Part shown: one piece after another, positions 34,728 to 43,484 of the stretch
How positions within the stretch are numbered: the stretch's first letter is position 1
Layout of the letters: the number at the start of each line of letters is the position of its first letter
From: a bacterium SCSIO 12696
GTDB lineage: Bacteria; Pseudomonadota; Gammaproteobacteria; Pseudomonadales; Porticoccaceae
Direction: 5' to 3'
Length of the DNA: 64,000 bases
NCBI GenBank assembly: GCA_024397955.1
Contig: CP073744.1
Span: forward strand, 1,984,001-2,048,000
Made by a program: the position numbers and the translations under genes
Notes under the pieces: model-generated
What the model was told of the DNA's origin: nothing
The model's database searches: none
Seen by the model: the letters and a program-made list of their open reading frames with translations, nothing else

Positions 34728-35489
34728 CTACCGCTGACTTACCTCAGGGTTATCCAATTGCTGCCAGCGGTTATAGCGAATCATCTGTTGCAACTCCGCC
34801 GTGTACTCGGTGCCACGTGCGGAGTACTCCACCAAACCTGCGGCCAGCGCTTCACCCTGCGGTGGAGATTGCCGGGCGCGAATATCGCGCAATTGGCGGT
34901 AGCCCGGGTGGGAATTTAAGGTTCGCATATAGGCCTGTACCGAGCCGGCAATGGATGTGAAGCTGGCGACTTCGTAAGTAGCGCCCTCTGGCCGATGTAA
35001 GGGCACCACCCCACAACCGGGGTTAAAACACCACAGGCCAAACAAGTTATTCCCCTCCCGGGCAAAACGGGACGTGCCCCAGGCACTTTCATTGGCACCC
35101 TGGGCCAGAGCCAAAGAGGGAGGCAGTTTATCGACCTTACTTAACAGCTCTTGCCAAGTGCCTTTATCATCCAAAGAAAAGCCTTTTACCCGATAATCGC
35201 CCGCCAGTTTTTGCAGCCATCGCTGTTCAGACGCAGAGAATGTTTGAGACTTGCGAAACAGGCATTGCAGCGCTTTTCTCTGTGCACCAATACGATTATT
35301 TTCTGCTTCCACTAACGGCAGCAAATAACCCACAAATGCCTGTTTGCGTTCTGTACCAGCAGGTAAACTTCGAAAGTCTGGAGTAGAAGATTGAGTCTGC
35401 GTGTGGCTATCGTCTAACGGCAAAGAAGGCAGGCATAGTGCGCTTGAAGGCCTAAGTAACAGAGCGCTAACGATGATAGACAACGGCAA
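34728..35489 (-). CDS. Bax-like glucosaminidase-domain protein
   Basis: A 253-residue product whose last 130 residues are a glucosaminidase-type lysozyme-fold domain: PPSLALAQGANESAWGTSRFAREGNNLFGLWCF holds the catalytic Glu, followed by YMRTLNSHPGYRQLR. Such proteins cut peptidoglycan glycan strands; the Bax relative is of unclear role. The TTG start at 35489 gives a hydrophobic N-terminus without positive charge. The frame stays open upstream to a stop at 35550-35552, and an ATT at 35537-35535 with AAGGA 8 nt before it would add IRLFTLPQFVR, giving a normal signal peptide. The true start is unresolved. It is convergent with the creatininase pair. Confidence 0.8.
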   Translation of the reverse strand: MPLSIIVSALLLRPSSALCLPSLPLDDSHTQTQSSTPDFRSLPAGTERKQAFVGYLLPLVEAENNRIGAQRKALQCLFRKSQTFSASEQRWLQKLAGDYRVKGFSLDDKGTWQELLSKVDKLPPSLALAQGANESAWGTSRFAREGNNLFGLWCFNPGCGVVPLHRPEGATYEVASFTSIAGSVQAYMRTLNSHPGYRQLRDIRARQSPPQGEALAAGLVEYSARGTEYTAELQQMIRYNRWQQLDNPEVSQR

Positions 35490-35598
35490 AAATAGCGGAG
35501 CTAGACGAACGAATTGGGGTAGAGTAAATAAGCGAATGGCACAAATTCCTTACTTTTTATATTTATGCGCCCTATTTACCCTCTACTAGAAGAAAAAA

Positions 35599-35967
35599 TC
35601 AAGATTCGCGGTTACGCTTTAGATACTCACACTTCTGTAGCAGTGATTCTATTTCTGCCACACCATCAGAATTTAAGTACAACTGACCGTCGATATCCTC
35701 TGAAATGTAACCTGACCCTTCATGCCACACTTCGTCACAGCGTTCACGAATAGTATTGAGCTGACGATCACGAAGAGGGGTAGACAAAAAATCTTCCCAC
35801 CAGTATGCATCAATCTTCCCAGAAACCATACGCAGTAAAACCTTCTCTACTTCCTCTACAGTGGTATCTGCACCGCCGCGAAATAAACGCGCAAGCAACG
35901 CAAATGGCGCCAACAAAGGTAGGAACAGAAAAGTCAGTGCGTTTTTAATAGAGTGATTAGCATGCAT
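35599..35967 (-). CDS. Small hypothetical protein with one N-terminal hydrophobic segment
   Basis: A 122-residue protein with one hydrophobic stretch (about residues 12-27, TFLFLPLLAPFALLARLF), probably a signal anchor. A soluble part of about 90 residues follows, rich in charged residues (VEEVEKVLLRMVSGKIDAYWWEDFLSTPL). No family is recognised. ATG 35967 is chosen; a TTG at 35976 has its ribosome binding site too close. It is divergent from aroE and 110 nt upstream of the Bax-like gene on the same strand. Confidence 0.65.
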   Translation of the reverse strand: MHANHSIKNALTFLFLPLLAPFALLARLFRGGADTTVEEVEKVLLRMVSGKIDAYWWEDFLSTPLRDRQLNTIRERCDEVWHEGSGYISEDIDGQLYLNSDGVAEIESLLQKCEYLKRNRES

Positions 35968-36070
35968 CTTATTCAAAGCCTAGAAGGGTGTGGGAGCAAT
36001 AGCAACTTTGCACTCAAAAAAAACTGCAGTTACCAGTACACTTCGACCACTAACGTTGAATGAGTTCATT

Positions 36071-36889
36071 ATGACCGATCAATACGCTGTTTTTGGTAAT
36101 CCTATTGGCCATAGTAAGTCACCGCTGATCCATCAGGCCTTTGCCAAACAGACTAACCAGCCCATCAACTACAACGCTCAGCTGGTGGCCCAAGACGGGT
36201 TTGAGGCGGCGGCCGATGATTTTTTTGCCACTGGGGGGCATGGCCTTAATATCACTGTGCCGTTCAAACAACAGGCGTTTGAATACGCCAATACGCTCAG
36301 CGAGCGGGCAAAGTGCGCTGGAGCCGTAAACACCCTGGCACGGCAAGAGGATGGCTCCGTACTGGGTGATAACACCGACGGCATTGGTATGGTGACGGAT
36401 ATTACCGCCAACCTGGGCTGGCAGATCAACGCCAAACGGGTATTACTACTGGGCGCCGGCGGGGCGGTACGTGGGGTGTTACAGCCATTACTGCAGCAGC
36501 AACCTACCTCCATCACTATTGCCAACCGTACCGTCGACAAAGCCCGCCAGCTCGCGGCTGAATTTAGCGGCTTGGGCTCCGTCAGTGGGTGTGGCTTTGA
36601 AGAATTAAATGGGCAGGCATTCGACCTGATTATTAACGGCACCAGCGCCAGTATTTCCGGCCAATTACCCCCACTTTCCAAAGAGTTGCTGGCACCAGGC
36701 TGTGGCTGTTACGACATGATGTACGGCAACGAGCCCACGGTTTTTATGAAGTGGGCAACCACTAATGGCGCAGCTAACGTGGCCGATGGTTTGGGGATGT
36801 TGGTGGAGCAGGCTGCAGAGTCCTTTGCCCTATGGAGAGGCGTGCGCCCAGGTACCGAAGAAGTCATCAATCAGTTGAGGGGTCAATAA
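36071..36889 (+). CDS. aroE: Shikimate 5-dehydrogenase
   Basis: AroE (272 residues) reduces 3-dehydroshikimate with NADPH in the aromatic amino acid pathway. Substrate-binding GNPIGHSKSPLIHQAFA (residues 8-24), catalytic LNITVPFKQQAF with its Lys (65-76), NTDGIGM (99-105) and the NADPH motif LLGAGGAVRG (126-135) with downstream NRT are intact. The longer frame from 35990 has no ribosome binding site and would add 27 residues. It is monocistronic by appearance, and the opposing yheV gene overlaps its 3' end by 23 bp. Confidence 0.97.
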   Translation: MTDQYAVFGNPIGHSKSPLIHQAFAKQTNQPINYNAQLVAQDGFEAAADDFFATGGHGLNITVPFKQQAFEYANTLSERAKCAGAVNTLARQEDGSVLGDNTDGIGMVTDITANLGWQINAKRVLLLGAGGAVRGVLQPLLQQQPTSITIANRTVDKARQLAAEFSGLGSVSGCGFEELNGQAFDLIINGTSASISGQLPPLSKELLAPGCGCYDMMYGNEPTVFMKWATTNGAANVADGLGMLVEQAAESFALWRGVRPGTEEVINQLRGQ

Positions 36890-37121
36890 GACGAACCACC
36901 TGGGTTTCTCGCTGCTTTTCTTCGGCAGTTCGATTTACCCGGGTATCCAGCTCGCGAGGAGGTGCCTGAAGGCGCAACTGCTCTTTAAAACCACAGCTTA
37001 CGCATTCGCGGAAATTGTCATCGCCTTCTTTGTAGGCAACCACCTTATCCATCTCACCGCAACGGGGGCACACTGCCCCGGCAATAAACCGGGGCTTGGT
37101 TTTTTCAGGGGCGTTCGACAT
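36867..37121 (-). CDS. yheV: YheV-family zinc-ribbon protein
   Basis: An 84-residue protein with a four-Cys zinc-ribbon: CPRC (residues 18-21) and CVSC (residues 40-43), separated by a basic/acidic hairpin. It matches the YheV (DUF2387) metal-binding family, which has no settled function; the remainder is charged and probably disordered. Its 3' end overlaps the convergent aroE end. ATG at 37121. Confidence 0.9.
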   Translation of the reverse strand: MSNAPEKTKPRFIAGAVCPRCGEMDKVVAYKEGDDNFRECVSCGFKEQLRLQAPPRELDTRVNRTAEEKQRETQVVRLIDPSTD

Positions 37122-37166
37122 AAAAGGCTACAGGGCTAAATAGCCGTCGATTATAACCCGCTATTA

Positions 37167-38660
37167 TCACAGCGGGCGATAAACCTGCCCGGAATAATCC
37201 GCAGGACGAATATTTTCAAAGCGCCTGACCACACGACCCTTGGCAGTAAGCTCGGTGACTTCTACAGTTACCGGTGACATCTTTGCCAAACCAAAATGCA
37301 ACGGCGTATTGCTCTGCGAGCAGTAACCACTGCCGGTATCGACCATACGGGTAGCCAATACTTTGCCACTGGCACTGTCGTAAAGGCGCACTTCGGTACC
37401 CGGTTTGGCAAACTGGCCCTGTTGATCTCGCAGAGAAACTCTGAGCGAATGCCCTGCCCGCTTTTTAGGAAGCTGGTTGCGATAAAGCTGATGGGTTCCG
37501 CGCTTATGGTTGCTCGCCAGGGCAAGGTCCAGATCACCGTCGCCATCAAAGTCGCCCCAACGTATGCCGTGGTCGGCATCGCGACGGCGAATCAAGGCGC
37601 TTTTATCCGCGGGTAATACATCCACAAAGCCATTGCCAGTATTGCGGTACAGGTAATCCTGTTCGGCGAATACCCCACTGAGATAAGCGTTAACGTACAG
37701 ATCGATGCGGCCATCGTTATCGTAGTCGCCCCAGTCCACACCAACCCCGTGAAAATCCCCATCCAGGCCCTGGCTGGCAGCCACTTCTACAAATTTGCCG
37801 GCACCCTCGTTGCGATACAGCAGGTTGTTGGCGTAGGTGGCCACAAACACATCCAAATCACCGTCGTTGTCGTAGTCAGCGACACCTACACCGGTGCTGC
37901 CCACATTCAACGGGCGGCGTGGGCGATCCATATTCAGCGAGGCGGCAATATCGGTAAACCGGCCGTTATCGTTACGGTAGAAACCGTCCCGGTCGCCACT
38001 TTGGTTGGCCAGGAACAAATCCAGGTCACCGTCTTTGTCCATATCAAACCAGGCGGCTCCCACACTGCGCCGAGGGTCCAACAAGCCCACGGCTTTGCTG
38101 ACATCGGTAAAGCGTCCGTTGTCGTTACGGTACAAGCGATTGGCCCGGTCGCGCATGCAAATATAGATATCCAGGTCACCGTCGTTGTCGTAATCGATCC
38201 AACTGCTTTGCCGGGTGGTGCCAATCAGGTCCAGGCCAACATCTGCGGCAACATCGGTAAAACCACTGCCATTGCCATCGTTCCGATACAGGCGGTTGCG
38301 CGTCTGAGTATCGCGACCATAGCCCACGTACAAATCGAGGTGGCCGTCTGCATTGTAATCACCCCATGCAAGCACCCGGGCATCATCAATATCCTGGTGC
38401 CAACCTACCTTTTCAGCCACATCGGTAAATTTGCCGCCGCTGTTTTGATACAAGCGATTGGGGCGGTTTTTAAAGGTGACGGCCAAATCCAGATCACCGT
38501 CGTTGTCGTAATCTGCCCAGGCCACAGACTGAGCACCCGGTGCAGCAAACAAATCCGCCTGAACCGCCTCAAAGTCCGGTGTTGCGGAGCCGGCATAAGC
38601 CAACCCAATAACACTGTTCAGCAGCAGGCCTGACGCTATATGTCTTTTTGAGTAACGCAT
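37167..38660 (-). CDS. Exported VCBS/FG-GAP repeat protein with UnbV/ASPIC domain
   Basis: A 497-residue secreted protein (signal peptide to about residue 22). Residues 35-390 contain about seven FG-GAP/VCBS repeats with the calcium-loop form DYDNDGDLDL, the seven-bladed integrin-like propeller. The C-terminal about 100 residues (SLRVSLRDQQGQFAKPGTEVRLY, SGYCSQSNTPLHFGLAK) match the ASPIC/UnbV domain of CRTAC1-type proteins. The start codon directly follows the stop of the gamma-glutamyltransferase gene, so translation is likely coupled. Its role is unknown; it may present or bind a surface ligand. Confidence 0.9.
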   Translation of the reverse strand: MRYSKRHIASGLLLNSVIGLAYAGSATPDFEAVQADLFAAPGAQSVAWADYDNDGDLDLAVTFKNRPNRLYQNSGGKFTDVAEKVGWHQDIDDARVLAWGDYNADGHLDLYVGYGRDTQTRNRLYRNDGNGSGFTDVAADVGLDLIGTTRQSSWIDYDNDGDLDIYICMRDRANRLYRNDNGRFTDVSKAVGLLDPRRSVGAAWFDMDKDGDLDLFLANQSGDRDGFYRNDNGRFTDIAASLNMDRPRRPLNVGSTGVGVADYDNDGDLDVFVATYANNLLYRNEGAGKFVEVAASQGLDGDFHGVGVDWGDYDNDGRIDLYVNAYLSGVFAEQDYLYRNTGNGFVDVLPADKSALIRRRDADHGIRWGDFDGDGDLDLALASNHKRGTHQLYRNQLPKKRAGHSLRVSLRDQQGQFAKPGTEVRLYDSASGKVLATRMVDTGSGYCSQSNTPLHFGLAKMSPVTVEVTELTAKGRVVRRFENIRPADYSGQVYRPL

Positions 38661-40412
38661 TTACTTCACCCCCACGGTTTCTGCGCCGGGTCTGCGAGTG
38701 TCTGAGTACCCAAAAAATAACCCGTCGCGATAAAGGATACTTTGCAAACTGCCCATGGTTTTACTGGCTTTCACCGGGTGGCCCATGGCTGTTAGTTTTT
38801 CGACAGTATCCGGACTGATGCCAGGTTCCAGGCTCAGGGTATCCGGCGACCACTGATGGTGAATGCGCGGCGCGTGGGTGGCATCCGCCAGGTTCATCTC
38901 AAATTCCAAGACATTCAGAATCAACTGCATTACCGTGGAAATAATTTTGCTGCCACCGGGGCTACCGGTAAGTAAAAGCGGCTTGCCATCGCGTATCACA
39001 ATGGCCGGCGTCATTGAACTCACCGGGCGGCGGCCGGGGCGAATCAGGTTGTCTTCGCTGCCCTTGAGGCCGAAGGCGTCGGGGATGTCCGGGCTCAGGG
39101 TAAAGTTGCCCAGATTGTTATTCATAATGATGCCGGTACCTTCGGCGACAACACCGGAACCAAAAGAAAACATCAAGGTATAGGTGTTGGACACCGCGTT
39201 GCCGTCTTTATCCATCACCGAATAGTGAGTGGTTTCGTCGCTTTCATAAGGAGTCAAGTTGCCAGGTGCAATGTCGCTGGAGGGGCGAGCGCGCTGCAAC
39301 GAGATGCCCTTAGCCAGGTCTGCCGCATAAGCTTTGCTGGTAAGCGCGGCAGTGGGAATATCCACATAGTCCGGATCACCCAGGTATTTGCTGCGATCCG
39401 CGTAGGCCAGCTTCATGGCCTCGGCCATTACGTGGTAAGCGGCAGCGCTGTTCTGGCCCATGGCCTTGAGATCAAAGTTCTCCAGAATATTGAGCATCTG
39501 TACAACATGGGTACCGCCAGAACTGGGAGCGGGCATGGCATGAACAGTAGCATCACCAAAGGTGCCGCTCACCGGTTTGCGCTCTGCCACCCGGTAGCTG
39601 GCCAAATCGTCCATGGTAATCAAGCCATTGTTAGCCGCCATATCCGCGACCATGCGCTTGCCAATGGCCCCCTGATAAAACGCCTTGGCGCCCTTTTTCG
39701 ACAGCTGCTCCAACGACCAGCCCAAATCTTTTTGGCGCAGGATATCGCCAGCCTGGTAGCTGCTGCCGTCGGGTTTGATAAATATCTTGCGGGTGGATGG
39801 GTGACTGGACAGCACTTTGTGCTTGGTGCGCAGAATGCTGGCCAGGTCGTCGGTAACAACAAAGCCCTGTTTGGCAAGCTTAATGGCCGGGGCGGTAACT
39901 TGCTTCCAGCTCATGGTGCCGTATTTTTTCAGAATCCACTCAAAGCCAGCCACCGTGCCCGGCACCGCCGAGGAGCGGTAGCTAAAGTGATAGTCTTCGC
40001 GGGAAACTTTGACTTTGTTGCCGTTCTCATCAATCTCGAAAAACATATCCGAGTGCGCTGCGGCCGGCGCCGTCTCCCGGTAGTCCAGAGCAAAGGTGCG
40101 ATTTTCTTCGGCGACGTGTACCAGCATAAAACCACCACCGCCGAGATTACCTGCCCTGGGCAGGGTGACCGCCAGCGCCAGGCCAACGGCCACAGCTGCA
40201 TCAATGGCGTTGCCGCCATCCCGTAAAATTTGCGCACCCACCTGACTGGCCAAACTGTTTTGACTGGACACCATGCCGCCACGGCCGATAACCGGGTGGT
40301 GGCGAGTGGTGTAATCCACAATAGCGGGCTGGTGTTTGGCCTCTGCAAACACCAGCGATGGCACAGCCAGCAGCAACGACAGTGCCGTTGCAACAATGCG
40401 CTTACAAAACAT
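38661..40412 (-). CDS. ggt: Gamma-glutamyltransferase
   Basis: A 583-residue exported enzyme (signal peptide to about residue 24). It hydrolyses or transfers the gamma-glutamyl group of glutathione and similar peptides. Autoprocessing makes a small subunit beginning at the catalytic Thr394 of DETTHYS (residues 392-398), seen with the preceding large subunit and its DYRETAP motif (110-116). The oxyanion GSGGS-like loop appears as TGSPGGSKI, and R at the gamma-glutamyl site falls in YRETAP. It is upstream of and adjoining the VCBS protein gene. Periplasmic GGT recycles glutathione-derived amino acids. Confidence 0.96.
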   Translation of the reverse strand: MFCKRIVATALSLLLAVPSLVFAEAKHQPAIVDYTTRHHPVIGRGGMVSSQNSLASQVGAQILRDGGNAIDAAVAVGLALAVTLPRAGNLGGGGFMLVHVAEENRTFALDYRETAPAAAHSDMFFEIDENGNKVKVSREDYHFSYRSSAVPGTVAGFEWILKKYGTMSWKQVTAPAIKLAKQGFVVTDDLASILRTKHKVLSSHPSTRKIFIKPDGSSYQAGDILRQKDLGWSLEQLSKKGAKAFYQGAIGKRMVADMAANNGLITMDDLASYRVAERKPVSGTFGDATVHAMPAPSSGGTHVVQMLNILENFDLKAMGQNSAAAYHVMAEAMKLAYADRSKYLGDPDYVDIPTAALTSKAYAADLAKGISLQRARPSSDIAPGNLTPYESDETTHYSVMDKDGNAVSNTYTLMFSFGSGVVAEGTGIIMNNNLGNFTLSPDIPDAFGLKGSEDNLIRPGRRPVSSMTPAIVIRDGKPLLLTGSPGGSKIISTVMQLILNVLEFEMNLADATHAPRIHHQWSPDTLSLEPGISPDTVEKLTAMGHPVKASKTMGSLQSILYRDGLFFGYSDTRRPGAETVGVK

Positions 40413-40477
40413 ATTACCTACCTCTTTTCTAATGATTTTTTCGAAGCTCTTGCTCGACCACGTTTTTCAAATAGGGA

Positions 40478-41908
40478 TCAACCCACCAGCAATTTGGGCA
40501 CCAACAGATAGCTCAGTACGCTGATGACCACAATGCCAGCTATATTCACCCAAACCCCCGCCCTGGCCATCTGCGGAATACTGACTCGGTCGGTAGCGAA
40601 TACGATGGCATTGGGTGCCGTCGCCACTGGCAACATAAAGGCGCAACTGGCCGCCAGTGCCATGGGGGCCGCCAACAACATGGGATCGAGCCCGGCAACT
40701 GCGGCGATACTGCCCATTACTGGCAACAAGGTGGCGGTGGTGGCGGTGTTACTGGTGAGCTCGGTAAGGAAGATCACCAAGGTCACCAAAGCAAAAATTA
40801 AAATCAGCATGTGGAAGGTCGTCAGCGCGGCCAGGGCATCCCCCAACCACTCGGCCAGCCCGGTGGCACTGACCATACTGGCCAGGCTGAGGCCGCCGCC
40901 GAACAGCAGCAATACGCCCCATGGAATCTGGGCGGCGGTATTCCAGTCCAGCAGGCGGGTACCTTTCTCATTGGCGCAGCCGGAGGGAACCATAAACATG
41001 GCGATGGCACCGGCAATGGCAATAATGACATCACTGAGGCCATCCAAACCGGGCAGCTTTTGCAGCAGCGGGCGCGTCACCCAGGCCAGCGCGACACAGA
41101 TAAACACAATCGCAGTACGGGTTTCTGGCACCGTTATCTTGCCCATTCCGGCCAGCTCATCACGTACCACATCGCCCACGTTGTCGTTGTGCTGGATATC
41201 GAATTTGAAGGCCAACCGGGTCAGCAGCCACCAAGCCAGCGGCACCAGTACCAACACCACCGGCACCCCCAGCAACATCCATTGCAGGAAGCCGATTTCC
41301 ACGTTGTAGGTTTCCGACATATAGGCCGCCACCATCGCATTGGGTGGCGTACCCACCAAGGTGCCAAGGCCACCAATACTGGCCGAATAAGCAATGCCCA
41401 AAATCAGGCAGATAGTGAAGTTATCTTCTTTCTTATCGCCACCGATCAGCACCGAAGCCATAGACAGGGCAATAGGGATCATCATGATGGTAGTGGCGGT
41501 ATTACTGATCCACATGGATAGAAATGCGCTAATGCCCATAAAGCCACCAATAATGGCGTAGGGGTGGTTGCCCACCTGACGCAAGATGGTCAGTGCCAAG
41601 CGGCGGTGTAGGTTCCAGCGCTGTAGGGCGGTGGCGATAATAAAGCCCCCCATCAACAGATAAATAACCGGGTGAGCATAAGGGGCTGTCGCCCCCTTCA
41701 AACTGACCAACCCCAACATAGGGAACAATACAATCGGCACCAGTGAAGTCATGGGCACCGGGATCGCCTCTGTGGCCCACCAACAAGCCATCAACAGCCC
41801 CACACCAGCGGTTACCCAGGCACTGTCGCTCATACCCTCTGGAGGCGGCGTCAATAAGGTCAGTAACAGCAGGCCAATACCCAAAGAAAAACCAATAATT
41901 CGTGCCAT
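40478..41908 (-). CDS. DASS-family (SLC13) sodium/dicarboxylate or anion symporter
   Basis: A 476-residue inner-membrane protein with about 11-12 helices. The two SNT motifs of the DASS family are ISNTATTIMMIPIALSM (about residues 133-149) and LTSNTATTATLLPVMGSI (about 382-398), which bind sodium and substrate. GTLVGTPPNAMV is the third landmark. Members import succinate, citrate, sulfate or similar anions. It is 65 nt upstream of ggt on the same strand, possibly transcribed together, though the substrates are not obviously linked. The exact ligand cannot be read from sequence. Confidence 0.93.
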   Translation of the reverse strand: MARIIGFSLGIGLLLLTLLTPPPEGMSDSAWVTAGVGLLMACWWATEAIPVPMTSLVPIVLFPMLGLVSLKGATAPYAHPVIYLLMGGFIIATALQRWNLHRRLALTILRQVGNHPYAIIGGFMGISAFLSMWISNTATTIMMIPIALSMASVLIGGDKKEDNFTICLILGIAYSASIGGLGTLVGTPPNAMVAAYMSETYNVEIGFLQWMLLGVPVVLVLVPLAWWLLTRLAFKFDIQHNDNVGDVVRDELAGMGKITVPETRTAIVFICVALAWVTRPLLQKLPGLDGLSDVIIAIAGAIAMFMVPSGCANEKGTRLLDWNTAAQIPWGVLLLFGGGLSLASMVSATGLAEWLGDALAALTTFHMLILIFALVTLVIFLTELTSNTATTATLLPVMGSIAAVAGLDPMLLAAPMALAASCAFMLPVATAPNAIVFATDRVSIPQMARAGVWVNIAGIVVISVLSYLLVPKLLVG

Positions 41909-42059
41909 AAGGCCTACCCTTTTATTTTTTGTCTATGTGGATAACGTTTTTAACCGCTTTACACCTTAAATAATCGCGGCAGATTTTCACAGCGCCGGCC
42001 AATTGAATACTCCCAAGGACTTTGAAATACTGCGTTTGCCCAATCAACAGGACAATATC

Positions 42060-42596
42060 ATGAACCCACTGCGCCCCTACCTGAATCATCGCCCACAGCT
42101 GGGCGATCGAGTGTACATCGACCCGGCCTGCACGGTGATTGGGGATGTGTTTCTCGGTGATGATTGTTCCGTATGGCCCGCCGCGGTGATTCGTGGCGAT
42201 ATGCATCGCATCCGTATTGGCCAACGCTGCAGCATTCAAGATGGCGCGGTGTTGCACATTACCCACGCCAGTGACTTTAACCCGGACGGCTGGCCGCTCA
42301 CCCTGGGTGACGAAGTCACCGTTGGCCACCAAGCCGTACTTCACGGTTGCACTGTGGGCAGCCGGGTACTGATCGGGGTGGGCGCCATCGTGATGGACGG
42401 CGCGCTGGTACCGGATGAAACCATCGTCGGTGCAGGCTGTATGGTGCCACCGGGTAAACAATTGGAGAGCGGCTACGTTTATGTGGGCAATCCGGTAAAA
42501 CAGCTGCGTCCGTTGAGTGATAAAGAACGGGCCTTTTTCACCTACACCGCGGGCAATTACGTCAAACTCAAAGACGAATACCTGACCGCGGTATAG
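42060..42596 (+). CDS. Gamma-carbonic anhydrase-like left-handed beta-helix protein
   Basis: A 178-residue hexapeptide-repeat protein of the gamma-carbonic anhydrase family (YrdA/CaiE-like). Repeats of the form IGDVFLGDDCSVWPAAVIRGD run through residues 20-120, and metal-binding His residues appear as HITHASD and VGHQAVLHGC. Family members use Zn or Fe for CO2 hydration or have lost activity. ATG 42060 is favoured; the frame also extends to 42003 without a ribosome binding site. It heads a small plus-strand group with a short secreted protein and YceI. Confidence 0.88.
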   Translation: MNPLRPYLNHRPQLGDRVYIDPACTVIGDVFLGDDCSVWPAAVIRGDMHRIRIGQRCSIQDGAVLHITHASDFNPDGWPLTLGDEVTVGHQAVLHGCTVGSRVLIGVGAIVMDGALVPDETIVGAGCMVPPGKQLESGYVYVGNPVKQLRPLSDKERAFFTYTAGNYVKLKDEYLTAV

Positions 42597-42648
42597 GCAA
42601 CCGCAAACAAAGGGATAAATTCAGTCAATTTCTTTTCAGGGAGGAAAA

Positions 42649-42867
42649 ATGAAACAATTCATCACGCTGTTGATGCTGCTTTGCGTCACTTGCTGTTCTG
42701 CCCAGGCCGACAAGGGTTCGGCTTCGAAGCAACAGTGCCGCACATGGCTGCAACAACTGGACAAAGTTAACGACGAGCTGCGAGCCGGTTACAAAACCAA
42801 ACGTGGCAACAAATTACGCAAACGCCGCCGGGCACTGCAATCCAAACTGCACCGCCAGTGCCACTGA
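42649..42867 (+). CDS. Short exported basic protein, unknown
   Basis: A 72-residue protein with a signal peptide (to about residue 20, CSAQA) and a very basic C-terminal half (KTKRGNKLRKRRRALQSKLHRQCH, with 12 Lys/Arg). Its ribosome binding site GGGAGG is strong. It is 52 nt after the carbonic anhydrase gene and 21 nt before YceI, so it may be cotranscribed with them. No family is recognised. Confidence 0.6.
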   Translation: MKQFITLLMLLCVTCCSAQADKGSASKQQCRTWLQQLDKVNDELRAGYKTKRGNKLRKRRRALQSKLHRQCH

Positions 42868-42888
42868 TTCCATACTGAGGACCTGTTC

Positions 42889-43470
42889 ATGAAGTACCTG
42901 CACACTGCCATCGCCGCACTACTGCTGATAAGTGCCAATCTTGCCAATGCCGGGTGGACACTGAGCAATGAACTCTCCAGCGTCACCCTGGTGACCACCA
43001 AAGCCACTCATATCGCAGAAGTGCACCACTTTAAACAGCTATCAGGCTCGGTATCCCCGGGAAAGGCAAAGGTCGTGATCGACCTGGCCAGCATTCACAC
43101 CAACATCGACATTCGCGACCAGCGCATGCGGGAAATGCTGTTTAATACCGCCACTTTTGCCAGCGCTACCATCAAAGCCAACGTGGATACCCAAGCCCTT
43201 GCCAGCCTCAAGGTGGGTGAACAATTGACACAAAACCTCACTGGCAGCCTCAGCTTACATGGTAAAACTCAAGATCTGGATTTGGGCCCCGTCAGCATTG
43301 TCCGCCTGACTGAAGGTCGGCTACTGGTGAACAATCAGCGACCCATTCTGGTGAATGCAGGTTCCTTTGATCTGGCAGCAGGGGTCGAAAAGCTACGCAC
43401 GGTTGCCGGATTGCCCAGCATCAGCAATGCGGTGCCGGTAAGCTTCCATCTGATCTTTGAAAAGAAATAA
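42889..43470 (+). CDS. YceI-family exported protein
   Basis: A 193-residue protein with signal peptide (to about residue 22, NAGWT) and the YceI lipocalin-like barrel. The pattern ...VVIDLASIHTNIDIRDQRMREMLFNTATFASATI... is the family signature. YceI proteins bind polyisoprenoid-like lipids and are implicated in acid or osmotic stress. It is preceded by a strong ribosome binding site and by the short basic protein. Confidence 0.92.
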   Translation: MKYLHTAIAALLLISANLANAGWTLSNELSSVTLVTTKATHIAEVHHFKQLSGSVSPGKAKVVIDLASIHTNIDIRDQRMREMLFNTATFASATIKANVDTQALASLKVGEQLTQNLTGSLSLHGKTQDLDLGPVSIVRLTEGRLLVNNQRPILVNAGSFDLAAGVEKLRTVAGLPSISNAVPVSFHLIFEKK

Positions 43471-43484
43471 CGTCTCAGGATTCC

